Source: Amycolatopsis thermoflava N1165 (GTDB taxonomy: Bacteria > Actinomycetota > Actinomycetes > Mycobacteriales > Pseudonocardiaceae). Taken from it: a stretch of DNA of 64,000 bases. Below, piece after piece: positions 39,984 through 48,358 of this stretch. The stretch is taken from positions 8,406,415 to 8,470,414 of the forward strand of contig NZ_KI421511.1 of the NCBI RefSeq assembly GCF_000473265.1, written 5' to 3'. Position 1 is the first letter of the stretch. Each line of letters starts with the position of its first letter. A model generated the notes under the pieces. It was not told where the DNA came from, ran no database searches, and saw nothing but the letters and a program-made list of their open reading frames with translations. The position numbers and the translations under genes were made by a program.

Positions 39984-39995
39984 TGATATATCAAC
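39984..39995. promoter_or_regulatory. Candidate GntR operator upstream of glyA
   Basis: TGATATATCAAC contains the perfect palindrome TGATATATCA (39984-39993), an AT-rich island in GC-rich DNA. It is nearly identical to the site upstream of sdaA and is placed 35 bp before the glyA start. Confidence 0.55.
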
Positions 39996-40200
39996 TGGCC
40001 GTCACGCTACGGCTCGGCGTCCGGCGGGGTCAAGAGCCGATTCCGGCGAACCTTTGTTACTCGTGAGTCCCTTGTGTCGCAGGGATTTCGCGCTTCGTGT
40101 TGCCGGGAGGAAAACTCCGCGGCACCCCCGGTTCAGGTCTTGACAGGGCCGGTGTGCAGGCCGCACTGTGGTCCGCGTCGCAGTTGCACATCACGCAGGT

Positions 40201-40217
40201 GTTGCGGAAGAAGCAAC
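40201..40217. promoter_or_regulatory. Inverted repeat upstream of the Rieske oxygenase
   Basis: GTTGC-GGAAGAA-GCAAC lies 40 bp before the oxygenase start. A TTGACA at 40140-40145 with a weak -10 (CACTGT, 40164-40169) could be the promoter, placing the repeat downstream of the start site like a repressor or activator site. The regulator is unknown. The 260-bp glyA/oxygenase divergent gap shows no other feature. Confidence 0.3.
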
Positions 40218-40256
40218 AACCAGTCCCCGGTCACTCACACCACCACGGAGCGTTCG

Positions 40257-41414
40257 TTGACCGAGAACACCACCACCGCGCCGTCCACCGACCAGCCCGG
40301 GCTTCCGTCGAGCCTGATCCCCACCCTCGGCGGGATCACCTACACCGACGAGACGATCTTCGCCCTGGAGCAGGAGAAGATCTTCGAGCAGATGTGGTTC
40401 TGCGCGGTCCGCAGCGCGGACCTGCCGCAACCCGGCAACTTCCGCACGGTGCAGATCGGCCGTGAGAGCGTGCTGGTGACCCGGTCGCGGGACGGTGGCC
40501 TGCGGGCCTTCCTCAACATCTGCCGCCACCGCGGTGCCCGCCTGTGCGTGGAAGAGAGCGGCACGGTCAAGCGGAACTTCCAGTGCCCCTACCACGCGTG
40601 GACCTACGGCCTGGACGGCAAGCTCGTCGCGGCGCCGAACCTGACCTCGATGCCGGACATCGACCGCACCGAGTACGGCCTCAAGCCGGTGCACCTGCGG
40701 GAGTGGCTCGGCTACGCCTGGCTGTGCCTGGCCGAGGAGCCGCCCTCGTTCGAGGAGACGGTGCAGGCGGACGTGGCAGGCCGGCTCGGGCAGCTGGACG
40801 CGATCGGCAACTACGGCATCGACGAGCTGGCCCTGGGCAGGCGGATCACCTACGACGTCAAGGCCAACTGGAAGCTCATCATCGAGAACTTCATGGAGTG
40901 CTACCACTGCGCGACGATCCACCCCGAGCTGACCGAGGTGCTGCCGGAGTTCGCCGACGGTTACGCCGCGCAGTACTACGTGGGCCACGGCGCGGAGTTC
41001 GGCGAGGACGTCAGCGGGTTCACGGTGGACGGCAGCGCCGGGTTCGACCGGCTCGGCGGGGTGGACGAGCACCAGGACCGCCGCTACTACGCGATCACCG
41101 TGCGGCCGCAGGTGTTCGTCAACCTCGTGCCCGACCACGTGATCATCCACCGGATGTTCCCGATGGCGGTCGACCGCACGATCGTCGAATGCGACTGGCT
41201 CTACGCCCGCGAAGTGGTGGACTCCGGCCGCGACGTGTCACATTCGGTCGAGCTGTTCCACCGCGTGAACCAGCAGGACTTCGACGCCTGCGAACGCTGC
41301 CAGCCCGCGATGTCCTCGCGCGCCTACGCCCGCGGCGGGGTCCTGGTGCCCTCGGAACACCACATCGGCGAATTCCACGAGTGGGTCGAGCGGACACTGG
41401 CCGGCGGGCGGTGA
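40257..41414 (+). CDS. gbcA: Rieske non-heme iron oxygenase, glycine betaine demethylase-like
   Basis: A 385-residue oxygenase alpha subunit. The Rieske cluster ligands are C89/H91 (CRHRGARLC) and C110/H113 (CPYH). The mononuclear iron site is NFMECYHCATIHPEL with His217 and His222. Glu214 bridges the two centres where most Rieske oxygenases have Asp, a feature of the choline monooxygenase/GbcA/stachydrine group. In this context glycine betaine to dimethylglycine is the missing step, so GbcA is favoured; choline monooxygenase or carnitine oxygenase are alternatives. TTG start chosen for its CGGAG at good spacing; other in-frame starts lie upstream. A BCCT transporter follows after 4 bp. Confidence 0.82.
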   Translation: MTENTTTAPSTDQPGLPSSLIPTLGGITYTDETIFALEQEKIFEQMWFCAVRSADLPQPGNFRTVQIGRESVLVTRSRDGGLRAFLNICRHRGARLCVEESGTVKRNFQCPYHAWTYGLDGKLVAAPNLTSMPDIDRTEYGLKPVHLREWLGYAWLCLAEEPPSFEETVQADVAGRLGQLDAIGNYGIDELALGRRITYDVKANWKLIIENFMECYHCATIHPELTEVLPEFADGYAAQYYVGHGAEFGEDVSGFTVDGSAGFDRLGGVDEHQDRRYYAITVRPQVFVNLVPDHVIIHRMFPMAVDRTIVECDWLYAREVVDSGRDVSHSVELFHRVNQQDFDACERCQPAMSSRAYARGGVLVPSEHHIGEFHEWVERTLAGGR

Positions 41415-41418
41415 CGCG

Positions 41419-43191
41419 GTGACCATCTCGCAGAGCGCAGGGGGGCAACCGGACAACCAACTCGAGCAAGAGGCGGTGAGCGTCGTGCCCAGTACGGAAG
41501 CATCGACCCGGAAACCCGCGGAACCCAGAGCGCGCGGCGGGATGGATCGCGTGGTGTTCGTCGTGGCGGCGGTGGTCGCGGCGGCGTTCCTGGCCTGGGG
41601 CGTGTTCGCGACCGACAGCCTGTCCAGTGTGTCCGCGGGGGTGCTGGACTGGCTGATCCGGAACACCGGCTGGGCGTTCCTGCTCGCCGCGACCGGGTTC
41701 GTCCTGTTCGCGATCTGGCTGGCGTTCAGCCGGTACGGCAAGATCCCGCTCGGCCACGACGGCGAGCGGCCGGAGTTCCGCACGGTGTCGTGGATCGCGA
41801 TGATGTTCAGCGCGGGCATGGGCATCGGGCTCATGTTCTACGGGGTCGCCGAACCGTTGTCGCACTTCGTGGAGCCGCCGCCGGGCACGGTCGCGGGCAG
41901 CACCGACGCGGCGGTGGAGACCGCGATGGCGACCTCGCTGTTCCACTGGGCCATCCACCCGTGGTCGATGTACGCGGTGGTCGGGCTGGCCATCGCCTAC
42001 GGCACTTTCCGGCGCGGCCGCAAGCAGCTGATCAGTTCGGCGTTCGCGCCGCTGTTCGGCGAGCGGGTGAGCGAGGGGCCGCTGGGCAGGCTCATCGACA
42101 TCCTGGCGATCTTCGCGACGCTGTTCGGGTCCGCCGCGTCGCTCGGGCTGGGCGCGCTGCAGATCGGCAGCGGGCTCGTGCAGCGGGGCTGGCTGTCGGA
42201 CAACCCGGGCACCGGCCTGCTCATCGGCGTGATCGCGGTGCTGACGGTGGCGTTCGTCGCCTCCGCGGTGTCCGGGGTGGCGAAGGGCATCCAGTGGCTG
42301 TCCAACATCAACATGGTGCTGGCCGCCGTGCTCGCGGTGTTCGTCTTCGTGGTCGGGCCGACGATCTTCATCCTCAACCTGGTGCCCTCCACGATCGGCG
42401 ACTACTTCCGCGAGATGGGCGAGATGATCTCGCGGTCGGGCGCCTCCGGCGGCGAGAACATGGAGAGCTGGCTGTCGTCGTGGACGATCTTCTACTGGGC
42501 GTGGTGGATCTCGTGGACGCCGTTCGTGGGCATGTTCATCGCGCGGATCAGCCGCGGCCGCACGATCAAGCAGTTCGTGATCGGCGTGATCCTCGTTCCG
42601 TCCGTGGTGAGCCTGGTGTGGTTCAGCATCATGGGCGGTACGGCGATCACGCTCCAGCGCGGTGGCGCGGATCTGGCGAGCGCGGGCAGCGCGCAGTCGC
42701 AGATGTTCGGGGTGCTCGACCAGTTCCCGCTGGCCGCCGTGGCGAGCGTGCTGGTGATGGTGCTGGTGGCGATCTTCTTCGTCTCCGGCGCGGACGCCGC
42801 GTCGCTGGTGATGGGGTCGATGTCGCAACGCGGCGCGATCGAGCCGAAGCGGTGGCTGGTGGTGTTCTGGGGCGTGGCGACCGGTGGGGTGGCCGCGGTG
42901 ATGCTGCTGGTCGGCGGCGGTGGCGACGAGGCGCTCACCGGGCTGCAGAACCTGACGATCATCGCGGCGGCGCCGTTCGCGCTGGTGATGGTGGTGCTGT
43001 GCGTGGCGCTGGCGAAGGACCTCCGCAGCGACCCGATGATCCGGCGGGAGGAGAAGAGCGCGGAGATCGTGGAGCAGGCGGTGCTGACCGGAAACCGCCA
43101 CTACGACGGCGACTTCTGCCTGCAGGTGGCGCCCACGGGCGAAGGCGCGCCGAGCGGGAACGGCCGCGCGCCGGCGGAGAAGGTGGACTGA
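41419..43191 (+). CDS. BCCT family betaine/choline/carnitine transporter
   Basis: A 590-residue secondary transporter with 12 predicted helices. It has GMGIGLMFYGVAEPL (about 132-146; the GMGIG form is seen in sodium-coupled betaine carriers), HWAIHPWSMYAVVGL, and the Trp-rich substrate-site region FYWAWWISWTPFVGMFIARI. Cotranscription with the Rieske oxygenase suggests import of glycine betaine as its substrate. The hydrophilic tails (about 35 and 60 residues) are short compared with osmosensing BetP. GTG start at 41419. Confidence 0.9.
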   Translation: MTISQSAGGQPDNQLEQEAVSVVPSTEASTRKPAEPRARGGMDRVVFVVAAVVAAAFLAWGVFATDSLSSVSAGVLDWLIRNTGWAFLLAATGFVLFAIWLAFSRYGKIPLGHDGERPEFRTVSWIAMMFSAGMGIGLMFYGVAEPLSHFVEPPPGTVAGSTDAAVETAMATSLFHWAIHPWSMYAVVGLAIAYGTFRRGRKQLISSAFAPLFGERVSEGPLGRLIDILAIFATLFGSAASLGLGALQIGSGLVQRGWLSDNPGTGLLIGVIAVLTVAFVASAVSGVAKGIQWLSNINMVLAAVLAVFVFVVGPTIFILNLVPSTIGDYFREMGEMISRSGASGGENMESWLSSWTIFYWAWWISWTPFVGMFIARISRGRTIKQFVIGVILVPSVVSLVWFSIMGGTAITLQRGGADLASAGSAQSQMFGVLDQFPLAAVASVLVMVLVAIFFVSGADAASLVMGSMSQRGAIEPKRWLVVFWGVATGGVAAVMLLVGGGGDEALTGLQNLTIIAAAPFALVMVVLCVALAKDLRSDPMIRREEKSAEIVEQAVLTGNRHYDGDFCLQVAPTGEGAPSGNGRAPAEKVD

Positions 43192-43196
43192 GGAGC

Positions 43197-43220
43197 GGGC
43201 GCCCGCCCCGGCGGGCGCCC
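43197..43220. terminator. Hairpin terminator after the BCCT gene
   Basis: GGGCGCCCGC-CCCG-GCGGGCGCCC is a perfect 10-bp GC stem with a 4-base loop, 6 bp after the transporter stop and just before the end of the converging ABC pseudogene. No U-tract follows, as is usual in high-GC actinobacteria. Confidence 0.7.
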
Positions 43221-43223
43221 GGT

Positions 43224-44065
43224 TCAGTCGTTCGCCGGCTTCAGGGTCAGGTTCCAGAACCGCGCGTACCGACCGCCGCGGGACCGGAGTTCCTCGTGGG
43301 TGCCTTGTTCGGCGATGTGGCCGTCGTCCAGGAAGCCGATGTGGTCGGCGCTCCGGACGGTGCGCGGCCGGTGCGCCACCATCACCATCGTGCGGCCTGC
43401 CATCAGCCGTTCGATTCCCTCGTGCACCGCGGATTCGTTCACCGCGTCAAGCGCCGACGTCACCTCGTCCAGCCGGGCGCCGTCGCCGCGGCGCGGACCT
43501 GCACGTCCACGCCGCCGATCCGCACCGCGCCCGCGTTCACGTCGTAGAACCGCGCGATCAGCTGCAGCAGCGTGCTCTTCGCCGCACCGGACGGGCCGAC
43601 GACCGCGAGCCGCTGACCGGGCGGCGGTCATCATCAGCGGGACCATCGCCACCAGCGGCACGATGAACGCGGAGACCAGCTCGCCCGGGGGTGTGGGCAA
43701 TGAACGGGCGCACCGCCCTGACGCGCTCGCCGACCACCTCGCCGGTGCGGCGGCGGGCGAACCAAACGATCGGCACCCGGCCCAGCTGCTCGGCCAGCAG
43801 GCGGCGGCAGGACAGCTGCACCCGGTCGTCCAGGACGACCCCGGCCGACGCTGCGGTGCACAGCAGCCGGACGAGCAGGCCGGCCGCGCCCAGACCGTCC
43901 ACACGCGACCCTCGTCGGCCGGTTCCGGGGACAGCAGCGTGCGGCCCCGTTCGACGACCGCGAGCAGCGGCGCCAGCCCGGCGGCCGCGCCGATCACCTG
44001 CCGCACCACCACCGCGGTGAAGCTGCCGGCGTGCGGCCGCAGCAGGCGTCCGCGGTTTCCGTCAT
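43224..44065 (-). pseudogene. Decayed ABC exporter (fused membrane-ATPase type)
   Basis: Pieces of one ABC half-transporter lie in order but in different frames. An N-terminal start (MTETADAC) is followed by FTAVVVRQVIGAAAGLAPLL, then a shifted segment DDRVQLSCRRLLAEQLGRVP typical of the exporter membrane domain, then GELVSAFIVPLVAMVPLMM. Next is a Walker A with an unusual Ala (GPSGAAKST), then [20 protein letters not shown] and DHIGFLDDGHIAEQGTHEEL. The Q-loop and signature region between Walker A and Walker B are deleted. At about 840 bp versus ~1.75 kb expected, with several frame changes, it cannot be functional. A siderophore-type (IrtA/IrtB-like) origin is possible. Confidence 0.8.
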
Positions 44066-44832
44066 CGTGCCTCCAGCGCCGCGACGAGATGCCCGGCGAG
44101 AAAGGCGGTGATCTCCGCGCGGGCGGGCTTCGCCTGCGGGACAAGGCCGGGCATGCTGAGGAACGCGTGCGGCGCCCCGCGATGTTCGGCGAGTTCGGCG
44201 TGGGTGCCGGCGTGGCGTAGCCGCTCGGCGTACCGGCGGCCGTGGTCGGCGACCGGGTCGATCGTGGGCACCACGACGAGCGCCGGGGCCAGCCCGCCGA
44301 GGTCGTTCGCCAGCAGCGGCGACAGCGGGCGCGGGTCGGTTCCTGCCGGCGCGGCCAGGCGGTGGAACAGCCGCATCTGCTCGATCGTCAGCATCGGGCT
44401 TCGCGCGTGCTCGGTCATCGACGGGTGGTCGTAGGCGGTCTCGGTCAGGTCGAGCGCCGGGTTGACCAGCACCTGGGCCCGCAGCCGCAGGCCGGTGTCG
44501 CGGGCGCGGATCGCGGAGAGTGCGGCGATCAGCCCGCCGGTGCTCTCGCCGAACACCGCGAGCCGCGTCGGATCGCCCCAGGCTTTCGCTTGCTGGAGCA
44601 CGTCCCACGCGTCCTCGGCGGCGGCGGTCAGCGGGGCGCCCGGGGCGAGGAGGCGGTGCTCGACCGAGACGACGACGGCAGGCAGCCGGGCGGCAAGGTG
44701 GCTGTTGACCCAGTCGCATTGCACGGCCGTGCCGGTGAAGCCGCCGCCGTGCACGTGGATCACGACCGGCAGGTTCTCGCCGAGCCGCGGCCGGTACACG
44801 CGAACCGGGACCGTGCGGTCGGGCAGCGCCAC
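44062..44832 (-). CDS. HSL-family alpha/beta hydrolase (esterase), 5'-truncated
   Basis: The frame encodes an esterase core with the oxyanion motif HVHGGGFTG, nucleophile elbow FGESTGGL, Asp in TIDPVADHG and His in RGAPHAF, so the triad is intact. Family proteins have about 40-60 more residues forming the cap. Upstream the frame stays open with plausible family sequence (LARLITGRPDRGATIEWQDV) only to a TAG at 44902-44904, where homology ends abruptly against a truncated TetR gene. GTG 44832 is the best remaining start. Activity is doubtful without the cap; it may be a pseudogene. Confidence 0.65.
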   Translation of the reverse strand: MALPDRTVPVRVYRPRLGENLPVVIHVHGGGFTGTAVQCDWVNSHLAARLPAVVVSVEHRLLAPGAPLTAAAEDAWDVLQQAKAWGDPTRLAVFGESTGGLIAALSAIRARDTGLRLRAQVLVNPALDLTETAYDHPSMTEHARSPMLTIEQMRLFHRLAAPAGTDPRPLSPLLANDLGGLAPALVVVPTIDPVADHGRRYAERLRHAGTHAELAEHRGAPHAFLSMPGLVPQAKPARAEITAFLAGHLVAALEAR

Positions 44833-44905
44833 GTCCTGCCACTCGATCGTCGCGCCGCGGTCCGGGCGCCCGGTGATCAGCCGCGCCAGGCGGGAGGCGC
44901 GCTAG

Positions 44906-45289
44906 TCGAAGGGCGCGTTGATCACGGACTGCCTGGTGCACGCGTTCGGCCCGGTGCCGCTGGAGGGCGAGGGACGGCAGGAGGTGCTGACCCGCGCGGT
45001 GCACTGGGCCGCGGCGAAGATCGCCGAACCCGGGGTGGGCGCGGCGTTCGCGGGGGTCTTCGTGGACGCGGTCAACGACCCGGCGCTGCGCGAGGTGCTG
45101 ACGACGCGGTTGCAGGACCCGTACCGCGTGGTGTTGCAGGACGCGCTGGGGGAGCCGGAGAACCGGGTGCTGTTGTTCATCGACGTCGTGGTCGGCACGC
45201 TGCTGCACCGGATGGGCATCACGGGCGGCCCCATGGCGGAGGCCGATGTGGCCGCGCTGGCGGAGATGGTGGTGCGCCAGTTCCGCTGA
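44906..45289 (+). pseudogene. TetR regulator remnant (C-terminal domain only)
   Basis: The frame encodes about 127 residues of a TetR ligand domain (LVHAFGPVPLEGEGRQEVLT, then FAGVFVDAVNDPALREVLTT and VVGTLLHRMGITGG). No helix-turn-helix precedes it: the frame is closed by TAG immediately upstream, abutting the truncated esterase on the other strand. It looks like the 3' half of the divergent regulator of that esterase after the shared 5' region was deleted. Confidence 0.7.
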
Positions 45290-45351
45290 CGCGGCCGGGC
45301 TGCGCCCCTTTCGCCACGCTCGGCGTCCCTCTCGGATAGGACCGTTGACGT

Positions 45352-45393
45352 GCGGCGGCCCCGGGCCGATCCACCCAGGCCCGGGGCCGCCGC
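45352..45393. terminator. Long bidirectional hairpin terminator
   Basis: Perfect 16-bp arms, GCGGCGGCCCCGGGCC and its complement, enclose a 10-base loop (45368-45377). It lies between the converging TetR remnant (ending 45289) and the secreted hydrolase (ending 45401), the best-formed hairpin in the window. Confidence 0.8.
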
Positions 45394-45400
45394 GTGGTGA

Positions 45401-46051
45401 TCAGGGGATGTAGACCCCGTTGAACCACTGCCCGCGCGCGTCGTCGGAGTAGACGTCCACGTTGAAGTTGTAGTTGCCGTGCCTGCCTTCCCACAGGTAG
45501 CCCGGCAGGCCGGACGCCGCGTTGGCGTCGCAGATGATGTCGTCCGTGCAGAGCGTCAGGGTGGGGATGTCGCCGAAGAAGTCGTCCGCTCCGGCGAGTG
45601 GCGCGCCGACCACCGGGGCGACCAGCGGATGTGCCGCGGCGCCCGCGTTGCCCGGGCCCGCCGCCCGCTTCGGGTCGGCGATCAGCACGGCGTTCACGTT
45701 GTCGATGGTCGGCCAGTTCTCGGTCACCCAGGTGTGCACGACGGCGGCGCCGAGCGAGAACCCGACGGCCTTCACGTGCTGTCCGGGGCAGGCGTTGCGC
45801 TGGTCGCGGATCAGCCGGTTCAGCTCGTCGACGCCTTGCCGCGCGTTGATGCCGACCGGGATCGCCGGGTAGCCGACGCGCTGGCTGATGTTGCCCTGCC
45901 AGTACGGGTCGTCGGAGTCGTTGTCGCCGGTCCCGCCGACGACGATGGTGTAGGTCCCCTCGCACGGGGCGGCCTGCGCGACGGGCGAGGCCACCAGGTA
46001 CGCCGCCGCCCCGACCGCCAGTCCGGTCAGCAGTGCCGCGATCTTCTTCAT
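45401..46051 (-). CDS. Secreted PE-PPE/cutinase-like serine hydrolase
   Basis: A 216-residue exported protein. MKKIAALLTGLAVGAAAYLV... ends with a signal-peptidase I site AQA before APCEG. The mature part has the nucleophile elbow VGFSLGAAV and spaced cysteines (CEG, NACPG, LTLC, IICD) that could form disulfides. The layout fits the PE-PPE/cutinase-like alpha/beta hydrolases of mycolate-bearing and related actinobacteria. Substrate unknown, perhaps lipid esters. A 16-bp hairpin follows the gene. Confidence 0.72.
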   Translation of the reverse strand: MKKIAALLTGLAVGAAAYLVASPVAQAAPCEGTYTIVVGGTGDNDSDDPYWQGNISQRVGYPAIPVGINARQGVDELNRLIRDQRNACPGQHVKAVGFSLGAAVVHTWVTENWPTIDNVNAVLIADPKRAAGPGNAGAAAHPLVAPVVGAPLAGADDFFGDIPTLTLCTDDIICDANAASGLPGYLWEGRHGNYNFNVDVYSDDARGQWFNGVYIP

Positions 46052-46109
46052 CGAACCCTCCCGGTTCGTGTGGACGAAATCCCGGCGAACGGTAGGCGGG
46101 CGATGAAAA

Positions 46110-46134
46110 ACCGGTGAAACCGCATTTCACCGGT
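46110..46134. promoter_or_regulatory. Perfect 25-bp inverted repeat upstream of the secreted hydrolase
   Basis: ACCGGTGAAA-CCGCA-TTTCACCGGT has perfect 10-bp arms and lies 58 bp upstream of the hydrolase start, in the gap to the divergent glycosyltransferase. Its position upstream of both genes argues for an operator, not a terminator. No regulator gene is adjacent, so it may belong to an unlinked regulon. Confidence 0.5.
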
Positions 46135-46246
46135 CACCGAACGTGCCCCGCCGCGCTGCTGCTGCTCACGGCCGACCTCCTCGCGGCTGCTCCCGGTCGT
46201 GAGCTGGTTTGATGGTCACGGACATCGTCTCGATCTGGGGGATCCG

Positions 46247-46981
46247 TTGCCGAAGGTCAGTGTGATCACGGCTGTCCATGACGGGGGACACCACTTCCTG
46301 CGGGAGGCCTACACCTCGCTGCGCGACCAGGAACTGCCGTCCGGCTGGGAGTGGGAGTGGTGCCTGCAGGAGGACGGCGACAGCGGCGTGGTGGAGTGCC
46401 TGCCGCCCGATGAGCGTGTGTTGCCCGGTTCCGGGCTGCCCGGCCGGGCCGCGGTCGCGCGCACGATGGCGCTGGCGCGGGCGACCGGCTCGATCGTGCG
46501 CACGCTCGACGCCGACGACGTGCTGCTGCCCGGCGCGCTGGCCAGGGACATCGAGGCGCTGGGCCGGGTGGCGTGGTGCACCTCGGCGTGCGTCGACCTG
46601 CTGCCGGACGGCTCGACGCGGCCCGGCCCCTATGATCCGCCGCCCGGCCCGGTGCCGCCGGGCCGGTTCTACGCCGAGCAGCTCGACGACCGGTTGTCCG
46701 TGCAGGCCAACACGTTCGCGGCGCACACGGACCTGGTGCGCGCCCTGGGCGGCTGGCCGGCGCTGACCGGCGCGGAGACCGTCGGGCTGCTGCTGGCCGC
46801 CGAAGCGGTGGCGGCGGGGGAGTTCATCGCCGAGCCGAGCGTGCTCTACCGCAAGCACGACGCCCAGACCACGGCCGCCGACCGGTACTGGGACAAGGCC
46901 GAATCCGCGGCGCGCCTGGAGAGCGTGCTGGCGCGAGCCGACGCGCTGCGCCGCTCGGGCTGGCACTGGCAGTCCGGTTAG
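46247..46981 (+). CDS. Family 2 glycosyltransferase
   Basis: About 244 residues with a GT-A fold: N-terminal VSVITAVHDGGHHFLREAYT, an EWEWCLQEDGDSG segment and the metal/nucleotide-sugar motif LDADDVLLPG. Acceptor and sugar unknown. TTG at 46247 has GGGGGA five bases upstream and gives the usual LPKVSVITAV start; an in-frame GTG at 46199 would add 16 residues but lacks a clear ribosome site. The end overlaps the converging Rrf2 gene by 4 bp. Confidence 0.75.
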   Translation: MPKVSVITAVHDGGHHFLREAYTSLRDQELPSGWEWEWCLQEDGDSGVVECLPPDERVLPGSGLPGRAAVARTMALARATGSIVRTLDADDVLLPGALARDIEALGRVAWCTSACVDLLPDGSTRPGPYDPPPGPVPPGRFYAEQLDDRLSVQANTFAAHTDLVRALGGWPALTGAETVGLLLAAEAVAAGEFIAEPSVLYRKHDAQTTAADRYWDKAESAARLESVLARADALRRSGWHWQSG

Positions 46982-47457
46982 GACGGTCTGCTGAGCCACT
47001 TCCCGACCTGGCCCAGCACGTCGCCCTCGTAGTCGGTGCCGACCATGCGGCCGAGGTCGGCCACCGTCACCTGCCGCAGCGCGGCCCGCCAGGCCTTGTC
47101 CGCCTCGAACATGGTGCGCGCGATCGCGCAGGGCGCCGTGCAAGCCGACGGCGGTGTCGCCATCGGGCCGCGCTGGCGGATCTCGGTGCACACGAACGTC
47201 GACTGCGGCCCTTCGACGGCCTCGACCACCTCGAGCACCGTGATCTCTTCCGGCGAGCGGGTCAGCACGTACCCGCCTGCCTTCCCCTGCACCGAGTGGA
47301 CCAGCCCCGCGCGGGACAACGACTGAAGCTGCTTCGCCAGGTACGTCCCGGACACCCCGTGCAGCTCGGCCAGGCGCGCGGCGGGCACCGGCTCGGCCGC
47401 CGCCGTCAGCACCACGCAACAGTGCAACGCCCACTCGACCCCACCGGACAGCTTCAC
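46978..47457 (-). CDS. Rrf2 family transcriptional regulator
   Basis: A 159-residue Rrf2 protein with the winged helix (RLAELHGVSGTYLAKQLQSL, then GLVHSVQGKAGGYVLTRSPE) and three cysteines (FVC, SACTAPC) in the usual cluster-binding loop. The spacing (C-x15-C-x3-C) differs from NsrR/IscR, so a thiol or quinone sensor is as likely as an iron-sulfur one. It is divergent from an NmrA-like gene with two inverted repeats between them. Confidence 0.85.
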   Translation of the reverse strand: MKLSGGVEWALHCCVVLTAAAEPVPAARLAELHGVSGTYLAKQLQSLSRAGLVHSVQGKAGGYVLTRSPEEITVLEVVEAVEGPQSTFVCTEIRQRGPMATPPSACTAPCAIARTMFEADKAWRAALRQVTVADLGRMVGTDYEGDVLGQVGKWLSRPS

Positions 47458-47482
47458 GCGACCAGACTAACGATCACCCTTG

Positions 47483-47531
47483 ACTCGGACAACAGATGTC
47501 CGAGTAATATCTCGGACAAGATCAGTCCGAG
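47483..47531. promoter_or_regulatory. Twin Rrf2 operators
   Basis: Two inverted repeats of the same half-site: ACTCGGACA-ACAGA-TGTCCGAGT (47483-47505, perfect 9-bp arms) and CTCGGAC-AAGATCA-GTCCGAG (47511-47531, perfect 7-bp arms). They fill the gap between the divergent Rrf2 and NmrA-like genes, so the Rrf2 protein probably represses both. Confidence 0.7.
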
Positions 47532-47544
47532 TCAGGAGTTCCTC

Positions 47545-48270
47545 ATGAAGATCGCGGTCATCGGCACCGGCCTCATCGGCTCCCAGGTCGTCGACCGGCT
47601 CGTCGCCGCTGGTCACGACGCTGCCGGGCACTCACGGGCCACCGGCGTCGACCTGCTCACCGGGGAGGGGCTCGACCAGGCCGTCCGCGGCGCGGAGGTG
47701 GTGGTCGACGTGACGAACTCGCCGACCTTCGACGAGGCCTCCATCGACTTCTTCCGCACCTCGGTGACCAACCTGCTGGCCGCCGCCCACGCGGCGGGTG
47801 CCCGGCACGTCGTCGCGCTCTCGATCGTCGGCGTCGACCAGGTGCCCGACGTGGCCTACTACCGCGCCAAGACCCTGCAGGAGGACCTCGTCAAGGCCGG
47901 TCCCATCCCGTACACGATCGTGCGCGCCACCCAGTTCATGGAGTTCGTCCCCGCGGTGCTGGACTTCACCACCGACGGCGACGTCGTGCGCCTGCCGTCC
48001 ACCCCGATCCAGCCGATCAGCTCGGCCGAGGTCGCCGCCGCGGTCGCCGAGGCCGCGACCGGAGCCCCGCTCGGCGGCACCCGCGATGTCGGCGGCCCCG
48101 AGGTCTTCCCGCTCGACGAGCTGGGCCGCATCACGCTCGCCGTGACCGGCGACGGCCGCCGGGTCGTCACCGACGAGACCGCAGGGCTGTTCGCCGCGGT
48201 CAAGGGCGACGTGCTGACCGGCGGCCGTCGCGCCACCACCCGCTACCGCGACTGGCTCCAGTTCCGCTGA
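47545..48270 (+). CDS. NmrA/atypical SDR NAD(P)-binding protein
   Basis: A 241-residue atypical SDR: Rossmann loop VIGTGLIGSQVVDRLVAAGH, HVVALSIVGVD, then VAYYRAKTLQEDLVKAGPIPYTIVRATQFME cut in two family blocks (YxxxK at YYRAK and the TIVRATQF region). NmrA-like proteins bind NAD(P) and often act in quinone or redox stress. The SD AGGAG and the Rrf2 operators directly upstream support redox-responsive expression. Confidence 0.8.
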   Translation: MKIAVIGTGLIGSQVVDRLVAAGHDAAGHSRATGVDLLTGEGLDQAVRGAEVVVDVTNSPTFDEASIDFFRTSVTNLLAAAHAAGARHVVALSIVGVDQVPDVAYYRAKTLQEDLVKAGPIPYTIVRATQFMEFVPAVLDFTTDGDVVRLPSTPIQPISSAEVAAAVAEAATGAPLGGTRDVGGPEVFPLDELGRITLAVTGDGRRVVTDETAGLFAAVKGDVLTGGRRATTRYRDWLQFR

Positions 48271-48358
48271 CGTGATCCGCGGCACCAGGGCTGCTCCGGG
48301 CGTCACAACCCGGCCGGGCCGTGTCGTCCCCAGGGCGACCGAGAGGAAAGGGGTCGTG

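Noticed and set aside
39950-40256. Glycine or SAM riboswitch upstream of glyA or the oxygenase
   Set aside because: No conserved aptamer core or paired helices were recognisable; the gap is explained better by short DNA operators.
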